A DNA stretch of 64,000 nucleotides from Mesorhizobium plurifarium (GTDB lineage Bacteria > Pseudomonadota > Alphaproteobacteria > Rhizobiales > Rhizobiaceae). Both the position numbers and the translations under genes were made by a program. Positions 1-9,034 of the stretch are shown here, piece after piece; the stretch's first letter is position 1; each line of letters starts with the position of its first letter. The notes beneath the pieces were generated by a model. That model did no database searches. It saw only the letters and a list, made by a program, of their open reading frames with translations, and was not told where the DNA came from. The stretch is from positions 350,993-414,992 of the forward strand of contig CCNB01000012.1 of NCBI GenBank assembly GCA_000824785.1, given 5' to 3'.

Positions 1-21
1 TTTTCCTGGAATTGCTCTAGC
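1..21 (-). repeat. Rhizobial intergenic repeat, cut by the window edge
   Basis: The first 19 bases, read on the minus strand, give AGAGCAATTCCAGGAAAA. This matches the start of the repeat at 2268-2323 with one or two differences. The copy is inverted relative to that one and continues beyond the window. Confidence 0.6.
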
Positions 22-126
22 CGGGTCCAGTACGGCCGGCCGATTTTCGTTGTCGAAAGCCCGCTGCGCGCGCTCGCGGCACCGGGCTCGCTTTGACCAT
101 TGCGTTCTAGAACGATCTCGACTACG

Positions 127-148
127 TTGTTGAACGATCGTTCAACAG
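127..148. promoter_or_regulatory. TetR/BetI-type operator upstream of the TMADH-family gene
   Basis: Positions 128-147 are a perfect 20-bp palindrome, TGTTGAACGATCGTTCAACA, ending 19 bases before the ATG at 167. BetI-type TetR repressors recognise TTGAAC/GTTCAA palindromes. The near-identical site at 12012-12033 (19 of 22 positions) lies upstream of the opposing operon, which ends in a BetI-like gene. A possible -35 hexamer TTGACC is at 93-98. A matching -10 is not clear. Confidence 0.8.
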
Positions 149-166
149 TGCATTCGAGACGCTGCG

Positions 167-2269
167 ATGCCGTGCAATCCTCGCTACGAAAGCCTGTTCG
201 AGCCGGTAGGAATAGGGCCCGTCACCGCGCCGAACCGCTTCTATCAGGTGCCGCATGCCAGCGGGATGACCAACGCGCTGCCGCGCGTTCGCGCGGCGTT
301 CCGCGAAGCCAAGGCCGAAGGCGGATGGGGCGTGATCTGCACGGGGGCTTGCTCGATCGATCCGACTTCGGACGATGCGCCGCTGCCTTTCGCGACGCTG
401 TGGGACGAGAACGACATCCGCGCTCACGCGCTGATGACGGAAGCCGTGCACCGCCATGGATCTCTTGCCGGCGTCGAGCTGTGGCATGGCGGCGCTTCGG
501 TGATGAACCGGACAAGCCGCCTGCCGCCGCTGTCGCCATCCGGTATTCCGTGGATGGCCACGCATGTCGGCTTCATGGGCAATCTGAAACCGAAGACGAT
601 GGACAAGGCCGATATCCGCGAGGTGCTGAGATGCCAGGCCGAAGCGGCGCGCAAGGCGCGCACGGCCGGCTTCGATATCGTCTATGTCTATGCCGGGATG
701 GGCTATCTCGGCTACGAGTTCCTGCTGCCGGAATACAATCATCGCGCCGACGAATATGGCGGCTCGATCGGGAACCGTGTCCGCTTCGTGCGCGAGATGA
801 TCGAGGTGACGAAGGATGCGGTGGGCAAGGATTGCGGAGTCGCGCTCCGTGTCAGCCTCGAGGAACTGCGCGGCCGACCCGGGCGCAACCAGCCCTCGGA
901 AGCGCATGAGCTGATCGAACTGCTGGCCGACCTGCCCGACCTGTTCGACGTCAAGATGGACTCAAGCCCCACGGATTGTTCGGCGTCGCGCTTCACCGGC
1001 GAAGGCAGCCACGAGCCGGTGATCGATTTCGTCAAGTCGCTGACGAAGAAGCCGGTCGTCGGCGTCGGGCGCTTCACCTCGCCGGACACGATGGTGTCGC
1101 AGATCCGGCGCGGCGTGCTCGACCTCGTCGGCGGCGCGCGGCCGTCGATCGCCGACCCCTTCCTGCCGGCCAAAATCCGCGAGGGCCGCGAGGCCGAGAT
1201 CCGCGAATGCATCGGTTGCAACATCTGCATTTCGAGCTGGCATGACGGCGTGCCGGTGCGTTGCACCCAGAACCCGACCGCCGGCGAGGAATGGCGGCGC
1301 GGCTGGCACCCCGAGCGCGCCGCGCGCGCCGACAGGCCCGAACGCATCCTCATTGTCGGCGGCGGACCGGCCGGGCTCGAATGCGCCATGACCCTCGGCC
1401 GCCGCGGCCACGAGGTGATGCTTGCCGACGCCAGCCGCGGCTTCGGCGGGCGGCTGACCTTCGAGAAGACACTGCCAGGGTTGTCGGCCTGGAATCGTGT
1501 CGTCGAGTACCGCCTCGGCCGCATCGGCGAGATGAGCAATGTCTCGCTCTATCCTGAAAGCGCGCTCGGCGCCGACGAGATCGTCGACCTGGCGCCGGAG
1601 CGCGTGGTGCTGGCGACCGGCGCGCGCTGGACGAACATGCTCTATTCCTCGCTGGAGATCCCGGTCGGCCGGCTCGACCATGCGGACGTGCTCACCCCCG
1701 ACGACATCGCCGCCGGCAAGCTCCCTGAAGGGCCGACGCTGGTCTTCGATTTCGACAATTACTATATGGGCGGCGTCCTCACCGAGCATCTGGCCGCCCA
1801 AGGCATTCCGGTCAGCCATGTGACGCCGGCGGGCCAGGCTTCGGCCTGGACGATCATGACCAACGAATTGCCGCTGGTGCACCGGGCGCTGGCGCGGCGC
1901 AAGGTGCCGGTGACGACACTGCATCTGCTGAAATCCTTCGATGGCGAGACGGCGACGCTGGCGCATCTGTTCACTGGCGAAGAGACCCGCATGGCCTGCC
2001 GCTCGGTGCTGGTCGTCGGATTGCGGTTGCCGCGAAACGAGTTGTTCGAAGCGCTGACAGAAAAGGCGGACATGCTCGCGGCCGCGGGCATCCGGGGCGT
2101 CGATCGCATCGGCGACACGCTGGCGCCCGGCGCCATTGCCCATGCGGTGCATAGCGGCCACAAGCTGGCGCGCGAAATCGGCGCGGAGCTTCGCTGGCGG
2201 CCTTACCGCCGCGACACGCCGGTCGTCGATGCGGCAGCGGATTTCGAGATGCGGACGGCAGCCGAATAG
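167..2269 (+). CDS. FMN/4Fe-4S flavoprotein dehydrogenase, TMADH/DgcA/StcD family
   Basis: This 700-aa protein belongs to the trimethylamine/dimethylamine dehydrogenase branch of the old-yellow-enzyme superfamily, which oxidatively removes N-methyl groups. It has an N-terminal FMN TIM barrel (about 1-345). A cluster motif has Cys at 348, 351, 354 and 366, followed by CTQNPTAGEEWRRGWHPER. A Rossmann nucleotide-binding region starts with GGGPAG at 398-403. By-eye comparison with trimethylamine dehydrogenase gives Ala31 where the flavin-linked Cys sits, Met178 for the catalytic His, and Ala61 and Phe260 for two of the three aromatic bowl residues; Trp358 is kept. The substrate is therefore probably not trimethylamine. 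Dimethylglycine or N-methylproline, as for DgcA or StcD, are candidates. The gene leads a two-gene operon with the MttB homolog and sits behind the palindrome at 127-148. Confidence 0.85.
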   Translation: MPCNPRYESLFEPVGIGPVTAPNRFYQVPHASGMTNALPRVRAAFREAKAEGGWGVICTGACSIDPTSDDAPLPFATLWDENDIRAHALMTEAVHRHGSLAGVELWHGGASVMNRTSRLPPLSPSGIPWMATHVGFMGNLKPKTMDKADIREVLRCQAEAARKARTAGFDIVYVYAGMGYLGYEFLLPEYNHRADEYGGSIGNRVRFVREMIEVTKDAVGKDCGVALRVSLEELRGRPGRNQPSEAHELIELLADLPDLFDVKMDSSPTDCSASRFTGEGSHEPVIDFVKSLTKKPVVGVGRFTSPDTMVSQIRRGVLDLVGGARPSIADPFLPAKIREGREAEIRECIGCNICISSWHDGVPVRCTQNPTAGEEWRRGWHPERAARADRPERILIVGGGPAGLECAMTLGRRGHEVMLADASRGFGGRLTFEKTLPGLSAWNRVVEYRLGRIGEMSNVSLYPESALGADEIVDLAPERVVLATGARWTNMLYSSLEIPVGRLDHADVLTPDDIAAGKLPEGPTLVFDFDNYYMGGVLTEHLAAQGIPVSHVTPAGQASAWTIMTNELPLVHRALARRKVPVTTLHLLKSFDGETATLAHLFTGEETRMACRSVLVVGLRLPRNELFEALTEKADMLAAAGIRGVDRIGDTLAPGAIAHAVHSGHKLAREIGAELRWRPYRRDTPVVDAAADFEMRTAAE

Positions 2270-2323
2270 AGCAATTCCAGCAAAGGTGTGAAGCGGTTTT
2301 CCGTTCGGAATTGCGTCAAACAA
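2268..2323 (+). repeat. Rhizobial intergenic repeat with hairpin potential
   Basis: The element starts AGAGCAATTCCAGC and ends GGAATTGCGTCAAACAA. Arms GCAATTCC (2271-2278) and GGAATTGC (2307-2314) can form an 8-bp stem. The TAG stop of the upstream gene overlaps its left edge. An inverted partial copy starts the window, so the flavoprotein gene lies between two inverted copies. Confidence 0.65.
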
Positions 2324-2339
2324 GGAGGTCCAGAAAGCC

Positions 2340-3878
2340 ATGGAGCGTATCGCCGCACGTCGCAGGCCCGGTCGTCCGCAGCGCGAGGTCGGCGGCATCG
2401 CGCAGCGGCCCTGGAAGCAGCTGACGCGGCCCTACGCGCCGATCGAGGTCCTGTCGGCCGACCAGGTGCAGGCGATCCACGAAATGGGCCTCACCATCCT
2501 GGAGGAGATCGGCATGCGCGTGCTGCAGCCACGGGCGCGCCAGCTCTATCGTGCCGCCGGCTGCACTGTCGACGAAGGAGAGATGCGGGTGCGCTTCGAC
2601 CGCGCCATGGTCATGGAGCGCGTCGCCATGGCGCCGTCGTCATTCGAGCTGCGCGCCCGTAACCCTCAGAAGAACGTCAAGGTCGGCGGACGGCATTGCA
2701 TCCTGTCGTCGGTCGGCGGGCCGGCCTATGTCATGGACAATGACCGCGGCCGCCGCCCCGGCACCTATGCCGAGATGTGCGACTACCTGAAGCTCATCCA
2801 GTCGTTCAACGTGCTGCACCAGGAAGGCGGCGGACCGTTCGAACCGCTCGACCTGCATCAGAACACCCGCCATCTCGACCTCTACTATGCCGAGATCACC
2901 TTGCTCGACAAGAACTGGCAGCCGCAGGCGCTTGGTCACGGCCGCGCCATCGACGCGCTGGAAATGGTGGCGATCTCGCTCGGCACGACGCGCGAAAACC
3001 TGGCGCGGGAGATGCCGGTGTTCACCGGCATCATCAACACCAATTCACCGCTGCAGCTCGACGAGTCGATGGCCGAGGGGCTGATCGCGCTGGCCGAGCA
3101 CGGCCAGGTCAACGTCATCACGCCGTTCACGCTGGCCGGGGCGATGAGCCCGGTGACGCTTGCCGGCGCGCTGTCGCAGCAACATGCCGAGGCGCTGGCC
3201 GGCATCGTGCTGACGCAGATCGTTCGACCCGGGGTGCCGGTGATGTATGGCGGCTTCACCTCCAATGTCGACATGAAGACGGGAGCCCCGGCCTTCGGCA
3301 CGCCGGAATACACCCAGGCCGCGCAGATCACGGGACAGCTTTGCCGGCTGATCGGCGTGCCGTTCCGCTCGAGCAACGTCACCGCCGCCAACGCGGTCGA
3401 CGCGCAGGCCGCCTATGAGAGCGCGATGTCCCTGTGGGGCTGCCTGATGGGCGGCGCCAATCTGGTGCTGCACGCGGCCGGCTGGCTCGGCGGCGGGCTG
3501 ACCGCATCGTTCGAGAAGCTGGTTATCGATGCCGAGATGCTGCAGATGATGTCGGCCTATTTCGATCCGCCCGTCGTCGACATCGACACGCTGGCGCTGG
3601 ACGCGGTGCGCGAGGTCGGCCCGGCCGGGCATTTCTTCGGCGCCGCGCATACCATGCAGCGCTACGAGCGCGCCTTCTATTCGCCGCTGGTGTCCAACTG
3701 GGACAACTACGACACCTGGGTGGAACACGGCCAGATCACCGCGCGTGAACGGGCCAACGCGATCTGGAAACGCATGGTCGCCGAATATGAGCAGCCGCCG
3801 ATCGATCCCGGCATCGACGAGGCGCTACGCGACTATATGGAGCGCCGCAAGCGCGAGGGCGGCTCGCCGTTGAACTGA
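2340..3878 (+). CDS. MttB-superfamily trimethylamine/betaine methyltransferase homolog
   Basis: This 512-aa protein is a homolog of trimethylamine:corrinoid methyltransferase (MttB). Family members without pyrrolysine, such as MtgB, demethylate glycine betaine or other quaternary amines. The reading frame has no internal amber codon, so it is the non-pyrrolysine type. Family landmarks are the basic N-terminus (RRRPGRPQREVGG), a TIM-barrel core and a Gly-rich segment HAAGWLGGGLTASFEK. The start is set by AAGGAGGT about 10 bases upstream. No corrinoid-protein gene (MttC) or activase is in the window, so the methyl acceptor is unknown. It stops one base before the convergent TetR gene stop. Confidence 0.85.
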   Translation: MERIAARRRPGRPQREVGGIAQRPWKQLTRPYAPIEVLSADQVQAIHEMGLTILEEIGMRVLQPRARQLYRAAGCTVDEGEMRVRFDRAMVMERVAMAPSSFELRARNPQKNVKVGGRHCILSSVGGPAYVMDNDRGRRPGTYAEMCDYLKLIQSFNVLHQEGGGPFEPLDLHQNTRHLDLYYAEITLLDKNWQPQALGHGRAIDALEMVAISLGTTRENLAREMPVFTGIINTNSPLQLDESMAEGLIALAEHGQVNVITPFTLAGAMSPVTLAGALSQQHAEALAGIVLTQIVRPGVPVMYGGFTSNVDMKTGAPAFGTPEYTQAAQITGQLCRLIGVPFRSSNVTAANAVDAQAAYESAMSLWGCLMGGANLVLHAAGWLGGGLTASFEKLVIDAEMLQMMSAYFDPPVVDIDTLALDAVREVGPAGHFFGAAHTMQRYERAFYSPLVSNWDNYDTWVEHGQITARERANAIWKRMVAEYEQPPIDPGIDEALRDYMERRKREGGSPLN

Positions 3879-3879
3879 G

Positions 3880-4557
3880 TCAGGCGTTCCGCAAAGGCCC
3901 GACCTGCGCCTCGAGCATCTCGAAGCCGGCGGCCTCGGCCGCCTGCGGCGTCACCACGCTTTCGTCGAGACACCATTCGAGCCAGAGCCCGTCGACCAGC
4001 GCGATGAAATTGCGCGCCAGCGCGGGAGCGTCGACCTGCTTCCCGCGCTCAACGGCAACCGCCGCGATGTCCTCGGCAAGCTCCGCGCGGTAGGCGTCGT
4101 AGAGCTCGCGATGCGCCGCCTTGAGCCGCGGGTTGACGGCGATCTCACCCCACAAGGACAACCAGATCAGCAGGTTCTCGCGGCTGAAATATTCCGGCGC
4201 GAAGTTGGACCGCACCAGGGCGGCCAGCGCGGCCTCGGGCGGCCAACCGGACGTCTCGGCGCGGCGGCGCTTGGCTTCGGCGATCTGGTTGTTGACGCTG
4301 GCATAGAGCGAGGATTTGTAGACCTCGACCAGCAGCCCATCGAGGCTTTCGAAGTGATGGTTGATGAGGCCGCGCGAGACGCCGGCCTCCTTGCAGATGC
4401 GATCTATGGTGAAGGCGCCGATGCCGCCAACGGACAGGCACCGCGTCGCCGCCTCGATCAGCATGGAGCGGCGCACATCGGCCTGCTCGCGGCTGAAGCG
4501 CGGCGCTTTCTTCGCGCCGCGCTTCCTTTTTTCACCTTCCGGTTGGGCTTGCGTCAT
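3880..4557 (-). CDS. TetR-family regulator, BetI-like
   Basis: This 225-aa repressor has a basic N-terminus, a TetR DNA-binding domain at about residues 28-75 (GAFTIDRICKEAGVSRGLIN, then HHFESLDGLL) and a BetI-type C-terminal domain (LIWLSLWGEIAVNPRLKAAH). BetI proteins respond to choline or betaine. It is the last gene of the minus-strand operon starting at 11991, 38 bases after the binding-protein gene, and meets the plus-strand pair tail to tail. Matching palindromes upstream of both arms make autoregulation and control of both operons likely. The ligand is inferred to be a methylated amine or its peptide conjugate. Confidence 0.85.
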   Translation of the reverse strand: MTQAQPEGEKRKRGAKKAPRFSREQADVRRSMLIEAATRCLSVGGIGAFTIDRICKEAGVSRGLINHHFESLDGLLVEVYKSSLYASVNNQIAEAKRRRAETSGWPPEAALAALVRSNFAPEYFSRENLLIWLSLWGEIAVNPRLKAAHRELYDAYRAELAEDIAAVAVERGKQVDAPALARNFIALVDGLWLEWCLDESVVTPQAAEAAGFEMLEAQVGPLRNA

Positions 4558-4595
4558 GCAACCCAGCTAATCGATTGCGCCCGTCCTGTCCATGA

Positions 4596-6158
4596 TCACG
4601 CCGTCTTCTTGAACAGCACAGGATTGGGGTGACCGTCCGGATAGATGACGGGTTCGAACGCGGTCTTATGAATGGCGACCAGCGGCTGGTGGCAGACGAA
4701 GACGAATCCGCCCGACTGCTCCATCAAATCCTCCATGCGATTGGACAAGGCGACGCGCTTGGCCTCGTCGCTTTCGGCAACCAGTTGCTGATAGCCGGTC
4801 TCGAATTCGGGACTGTCGAAGCCGGACCAGTTGTAGGCGCCGATCTGGTCGGGGCGGAACCAGACCAGGTTCTCGGACGGATCGACGCCGCCGGCGAAAT
4901 CCATCAGTGCCAGATCGATGTTCTTGTAGCCGTCGCCCTGGGTCTTGTCGCCAACGCCCCAGAAGGCGGCTTCGTCGTAGGGCTGGATCTCGACCTTGAT
5001 ACCGGCCTGCTCGAGGCTGGCCTGGATGATCTGCGCGGTCGCGGTGCGAATGGAGTCGTTCATCACCGTCAACGTCAACGACAAATCGCTGACGCCTGCC
5101 TCGGCGAGCAGCGCGGCGGACTTCTCATAATCGGGCGCCGCGATCAGATTGCTCGGGCGCGCGAATTTCGTGCCGGGCTGGACGACGCCGGTGGAGCGCT
5201 TGGTGAGGTCATCATAAACGCCGGTGAGGATCTGTCCGACATCGACGCCGTACTGCACGGCTTGCCGCACCTTCAGATCCTTGAGGCGCGGGCTCAGCAT
5301 GTTGATCGTCAGCCAGACATAGCGGGTCGACTGCGCCTCGATCAGGCTGGTGTTGGCGGGCGGTTTGGCCTTGACGGCCTTGGTCGCCGAAATGGCGATC
5401 TTGGTGTAGTCGAAGGCATCGGCCTCGTAGGCCAATTGCGCCGCCTGATCGTCGGCGACGACGTAGATCTCGACCTTGCCGAAATCCGGCTTCGGCCCGG
5501 GCCAGTCCGGGTTGGCGGTCAGCGTCACCTTCTGCTTCTGCTGCCAGTCCGAGAAGAGATAGGGCCCGCAGGTCGCAGGCGGCTCGGTGGTGAATTTGCC
5601 GCCCGCCTTCTCGGTGCCGGCACGGCTGATGATGTGGCCGCCATAGTAAGGCAGGCTGGTGACGAAGATCGGCTGGTACGGATCCTTGAGGTGAATGATG
5701 CCGGACCTGGCGTCGACGACCTCGACACGATCCAGCTTTTCGAACTGATAGGCCCAGGGCGACGACAGCTTCGGATCGGCTATGCGCTCGTAGGAGAATT
5801 TCACGTCTTCGGCGGTGACCGGGCCAAGACCGTTCGACCATTTCAGCCCATCGATCAGGGTGAAGGCGATGGTTTTCGGATCCTTCAGCTCGAGTTTCTC
5901 CGCGCCCCAGAGCGACCATGGCGAACCTTGTCTGAGGTCGCCGAGGCGGTTCAGCGACACATAGATGCCACGCATCATGACATCTTCGATGCCGCCGATC
6001 ATGAAGGCGGGATCAAGCGTCTGCAGGTCACCTTCCATGCGGATGCGCAGCGTGTCGCCTGCCGCCGACCAGGCAAAGCCCGGTTTCATCGCCAGGCCGG
6101 CGCCCAGCACGCCGGCGGCTTTCAGGAATGCACGTCTGTCTATTGTCCATTTCGTCAT
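4596..6158 (-). CDS. Peptide-type ABC transporter substrate-binding protein (SBP_bac_5), Tat-exported
   Basis: This 520-aa periplasmic binding protein belongs to the DppA/OppA class. The ATG at 6158 follows AGGGGAAACTGAG and begins a twin-arginine signal (DRRAFLKAAGVLGAGLA), so export is probably Tat-dependent. The mature protein starts near GDTLRIRMEGDLQTLDPAFM, the usual SBP_bac_5 opening. It starts 1 base after the upstream ATPase gene ends. A paralog with the same signal type lies at 19441-21000. Its substrate may be a dipeptide or a small amide- or betaine-type compound; the family alone does not decide. Confidence 0.88.
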   Translation of the reverse strand: MTKWTIDRRAFLKAAGVLGAGLAMKPGFAWSAAGDTLRIRMEGDLQTLDPAFMIGGIEDVMMRGIYVSLNRLGDLRQGSPWSLWGAEKLELKDPKTIAFTLIDGLKWSNGLGPVTAEDVKFSYERIADPKLSSPWAYQFEKLDRVEVVDARSGIIHLKDPYQPIFVTSLPYYGGHIISRAGTEKAGGKFTTEPPATCGPYLFSDWQQKQKVTLTANPDWPGPKPDFGKVEIYVVADDQAAQLAYEADAFDYTKIAISATKAVKAKPPANTSLIEAQSTRYVWLTINMLSPRLKDLKVRQAVQYGVDVGQILTGVYDDLTKRSTGVVQPGTKFARPSNLIAAPDYEKSAALLAEAGVSDLSLTLTVMNDSIRTATAQIIQASLEQAGIKVEIQPYDEAAFWGVGDKTQGDGYKNIDLALMDFAGGVDPSENLVWFRPDQIGAYNWSGFDSPEFETGYQQLVAESDEAKRVALSNRMEDLMEQSGGFVFVCHQPLVAIHKTAFEPVIYPDGHPNPVLFKKTA

Positions 6159-6159
6159 C

Positions 6160-7188
6160 TCAGTTTCCCCTTTGGTTTGCGGAAGCGCGTGAGACGGCTT
6201 CCCGTTCTTGCCCGCCGGTCTGCAGCGGGAAATGGCAGCGCACCATGCGGCCGGCGCCCATCGGCCGATAGGCCGGCGCCTCGGTCTTGCAGCGGGATTG
6301 CACGAGCGGGCAGCGCGTGTGGAACTCGCAGCCGGAAGGCCGCCGGAAGACGCTTGGAATTTCACCGGTGACGGCAGGCTTGTGGCTGCGCCGGCGCGGA
6401 TCTGGGATCGGCTCGGACCGGATCAATGTCGCGGTGTAGGGATGCAGCGGGGCTGAGAACACCTCTTGCGTCGGTCCCGTCTCGACCAGCCGGCCGAGAT
6501 ACATGATGGCGAGCCGGTCGCTGACATGGCGGATCATCGCCAGATTGTGGGTGACGATCATGGCCGCGAAGCCGAGCTCGCGCTTGAGCTCGCCGATCAG
6601 GTTGAGCACATCGCCCTGCACCGAGACATCGAGCCCGGCAGTCGGCTCGTCGGCAAGCAGCAGATGCGGTTTCATCGCAAGCGCCCGCGCCACGCCGACG
6701 CGACGCGCCTGCCCGCCCGACAGTTCATGCGGAAAGCGGTCGACGAAGGAGGCGGGCAAGCCGACCAGCGCCAGCAGCGCCTTCGCCGCCGCGCGCCGGT
6801 CCGGCATCGGCAGCCCCTGGATGACTTGCGGTTCGGTGAGCAGCGTGCCGACACGCAGGCGCGGGCTGAGCGAGGCGACCGGATCCTGGAACATCATCGC
6901 CGAGCGGCGGCGCATGGCGCGAAAGTCGGCGGGCGTCTGGACGTCCCTGCCCTCGAAGACAATACGACCGGCCGCAGCCCGGATGAGGCCGAGAATGGTG
7001 CGGGCCAGCGTCGTCTTGCCGGAGCCGGATTCGCCGACCAGCCCAAGCGTCTCTGCCGGCATCAGCGACAGCGTGACGCCATCGACGACGTTGAAGCCGG
7101 GCAGCGGAAACGGATTGATCAGCCGGTCGAGCAAGCCGCTGCGAACGAAGCTGACCGACAGGTCCTCGACGGCAAGCAGTGGGCTCAT
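6160..7188 (-). CDS. Dipeptide-type ABC transporter ATPase (DppF/OppF class)
   Basis: This 342-aa ATPase energises the importer from the cytoplasmic face. It has Walker A GESGSGKTT, ABC signature LSGGQARRVG, Walker B LLLADEPT and the C-terminal oligopeptide-transport extension with Cys residues (CEFHTRCPLVQSRC). The ATG at 7188 overlaps the stop of the preceding ATPase gene (ATGA) and excludes the unrelated upstream extension. It pairs with the DppD-type ATPase as a heterodimer. Confidence 0.9.
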   Translation of the reverse strand: MSPLLAVEDLSVSFVRSGLLDRLINPFPLPGFNVVDGVTLSLMPAETLGLVGESGSGKTTLARTILGLIRAAAGRIVFEGRDVQTPADFRAMRRRSAMMFQDPVASLSPRLRVGTLLTEPQVIQGLPMPDRRAAAKALLALVGLPASFVDRFPHELSGGQARRVGVARALAMKPHLLLADEPTAGLDVSVQGDVLNLIGELKRELGFAAMIVTHNLAMIRHVSDRLAIMYLGRLVETGPTQEVFSAPLHPYTATLIRSEPIPDPRRRSHKPAVTGEIPSVFRRPSGCEFHTRCPLVQSRCKTEAPAYRPMGAGRMVRCHFPLQTGGQEREAVSRASANQRGN

Positions 7189-8150
7189 GACGTCACCGCA
7201 TGGCAGCGGGCGGCATGGCAAGCGGTGAGCTTCACCAGCGGCGGCGCGACGGTCTTGCATGGCGCGAAGCCCCGGCCGCAGCGCGGCGCGTAAACGCATC
7301 CCACCGGTGGTTGGGTCAGGCTCGGCAATGCACCTGGAATGGTCGGCAGCCTGTCCAGCCGCTCACGGAAGCGGGCGGGATCGCAGGCAAGCAGCGCCTG
7401 GGTATAGGGATGACGCGGATCGTGGAAGATCGCGTCGACCTCGCCGCCCTCGACCACCTCGCCGGCATACATCACATAGACACGGTCGCAGAGCTCGGCG
7501 ATGACGCCGAGATGATGCGAGACGACGATGACGATGCCGTTGTAGTCGCGCCTGAGCTCGCGCAGCAGATGGATGATCTGCGCCTCCATGGTGACGTCGA
7601 GCGCGGTTGTCGGCTCGTCGGCGATGAGCAGGCCGGGATCGGTTAGCAAGGCGGCGGCGATCGCCACGCGCTGGCGCATGCCGCCGGAAAGCTCGTGCGG
7701 GTAGCTCCGCATGCGCCGTTCGGCATCGGCGATGCCGACGCGACCGAGCATGGCGGCGATGCGCGCCCGTTTCTGCGCGCGGCTGAGATCCTTACGATGG
7801 TGCTGGAAGTCAACGAGCTGGTCGCCGATGGTCAGCACCGGGTTGAACGCCGTCATCGGGTCCTGGCCGACCAGCGCGATCTCGTCGCCGCGCAGCAGGC
7901 GCTGGCGATGGGCGTCGAGCTTTGCCAGATCGACGCCGTTGTAACGGATCGACCCGTCGATGCGGGCGTTGGCCGGCAAGAGGTTGGCCAGAGCGGTGAC
8001 CAGCGTGGACTTGCCGCAGCCGCTCTCGCCGACGATGCCGATAACCTCGCCGGGATGCGCTTCGATGTCGACATGGCGAAGGGCGTGCACGCTGCCATGC
8101 GGCGTCTCGTAGCGGACGCTGAGACCGCTGGCGGCAAGCGGGCCGCTCAT
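7185..8150 (-). CDS. Dipeptide-type ABC transporter ATPase (DppD/OppD class)
   Basis: This 321-aa ATPase has Walker [10 protein letters not shown], signature [11 protein letters not shown], Walker B LLIADEPT and the Cys-bearing OppD/F C-terminus ([14 protein letters not shown]). It overlaps the permease gene upstream by 4 bases and the second ATPase by 4 bases, which indicates tight translational coupling. With the two permeases and the Tat-exported binding protein it completes a five-part importer. Confidence 0.9.
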   Translation of the reverse strand: MSGPLAASGLSVRYETPHGSVHALRHVDIEAHPGEVIGIVGESGCGKSTLVTALANLLPANARIDGSIRYNGVDLAKLDAHRQRLLRGDEIALVGQDPMTAFNPVLTIGDQLVDFQHHRKDLSRAQKRARIAAMLGRVGIADAERRMRSYPHELSGGMRQRVAIAAALLTDPGLLIADEPTTALDVTMEAQIIHLLRELRRDYNGIVIVVSHHLGVIAELCDRVYVMYAGEVVEGGEVDAIFHDPRHPYTQALLACDPARFRERLDRLPTIPGALPSLTQPPVGCVYAPRCGRGFAPCKTVAPPLVKLTACHAARCHAVTS

Positions 8151-9034
8151 GCCGGCCTCCGCAGTTGCAGGCGCGGGTCGAGAAAGTCGCGCAGGCCCTC
8201 GCCAAGGAAGGTGAAACCGAGCGTCGCCAGCACCAGCGGCAGGCCGCCGAAGATCACCATGAAGGGGGCCGAGCGGATGCTGGTGTAGCCGTCATAGAGG
8301 ATCGAGCCCCAAGACGGCGTCGGCGGGCGCACGCCGAGGCCGAGGAAGCTCAAGCCGGCCTCGACCATGATGACGACCGGAATGTCCATCGACAGAAGGA
8401 TGATCAGCGGACCGACGACATTGGGCAGGAGGTGGATGAAGATGATGCGTGCCGCACTCGCGTCGAGCAGGCGCTCGGCGAGGATGTAGTCGCTGTTCTT
8501 CAGCGCCAGCGTCTGGGCCCGGATCAGCCGCGCGTAACTTGGGAACGACGTAGCGGCGATGACGATGATCAGCGTGCCGGTGCCGGCGCCAAGCACGGTG
8601 ATGATGGCAAGCGCGAACATGATCATCGGCAGCGAATTCATGCTGTCGAAAGCGAGCACCAAGATGGCGTCGAGCCAGCGCGGACCGTAGCCGGCGATGA
8701 GGCCGAGCAGCAGCCCGATGGCGCCGGCTATGGCCACCGAGACCATGGCGATCGTGAGCGCCGTGCGCGCGCCGTAGATGACGCGCGACAACAGATCGCG
8801 GCCGAGATGATCGGTGCCGAAGCAGTGCTCCGCCGATGGCGCCTGCAGCTTGTGCAGCACGTCGATCTTGACCGGTGAATAGGGCGCCAGCCAGGGCGCG
8901 AAGATCGCGGTGACAAGGAACCCGGCGACCAGGATCAGCGCCACGCGGGTGAAGGGGTCGGCAAGCAATGCGCGAAGCAGGACAAGCCGTTGTCGATCGG
9001 GCGTGATTGGAGAGGCCTCAGCCACGGAAGACAT
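8147..9034 (-). CDS. Dipeptide-type ABC transporter permease (DppC class)
   Basis: This 295-aa inner-membrane protein has the DppC/OppC N-terminal segment (SPVKIDVLHKLQAPSAEHCFGTDHLGRD), about six membrane helices and the cytoplasmic coupling motif SGxxxARxxP-like region around SFPSYARLIRAQTLALKNSD. I chose ATG 9034 over an in-frame GTG at 9037; the difference is one codon. It overlaps the DppB-type gene by 17 bases. Confidence 0.88.
   Translation of the reverse strand: MSSVAEASPITPDRQRLVLLRALLADPFTRVALILVAGFLVTAIFAPWLAPYSPVKIDVLHKLQAPSAEHCFGTDHLGRDLLSRVIYGARTALTIAMVSVAIAGAIGLLLGLIAGYGPRWLDAILVLAFDSMNSLPMIMFALAIITVLGAGTGTLIIVIAATSFPSYARLIRAQTLALKNSDYILAERLLDASAARIIFIHLLPNVVGPLIILLSMDIPVVIMVEAGLSFLGLGVRPPTPSWGSILYDGYTSIRSAPFMVIFGGLPLVLATLGFTFLGEGLRDFLDPRLQLRRPA

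Noticed and set aside
962..2398. 478-aa minus-strand open frame opposite the TMADH-family gene
   Set aside because: It is antisense to a clear gene, is rich in Arg/Asp/His of the type produced by high-G+C shadow frames, and has no domain.
2340..3878. Pyrrolysine-containing MttB
   Set aside because: The frame has no internal TAG codon, and no pyl genes are near.
4629..6371. 580-aa plus-strand open frame opposite the first binding-protein gene
   Set aside because: It is antisense to a gene with Tat signal and conserved fold and has no recognisable protein features.
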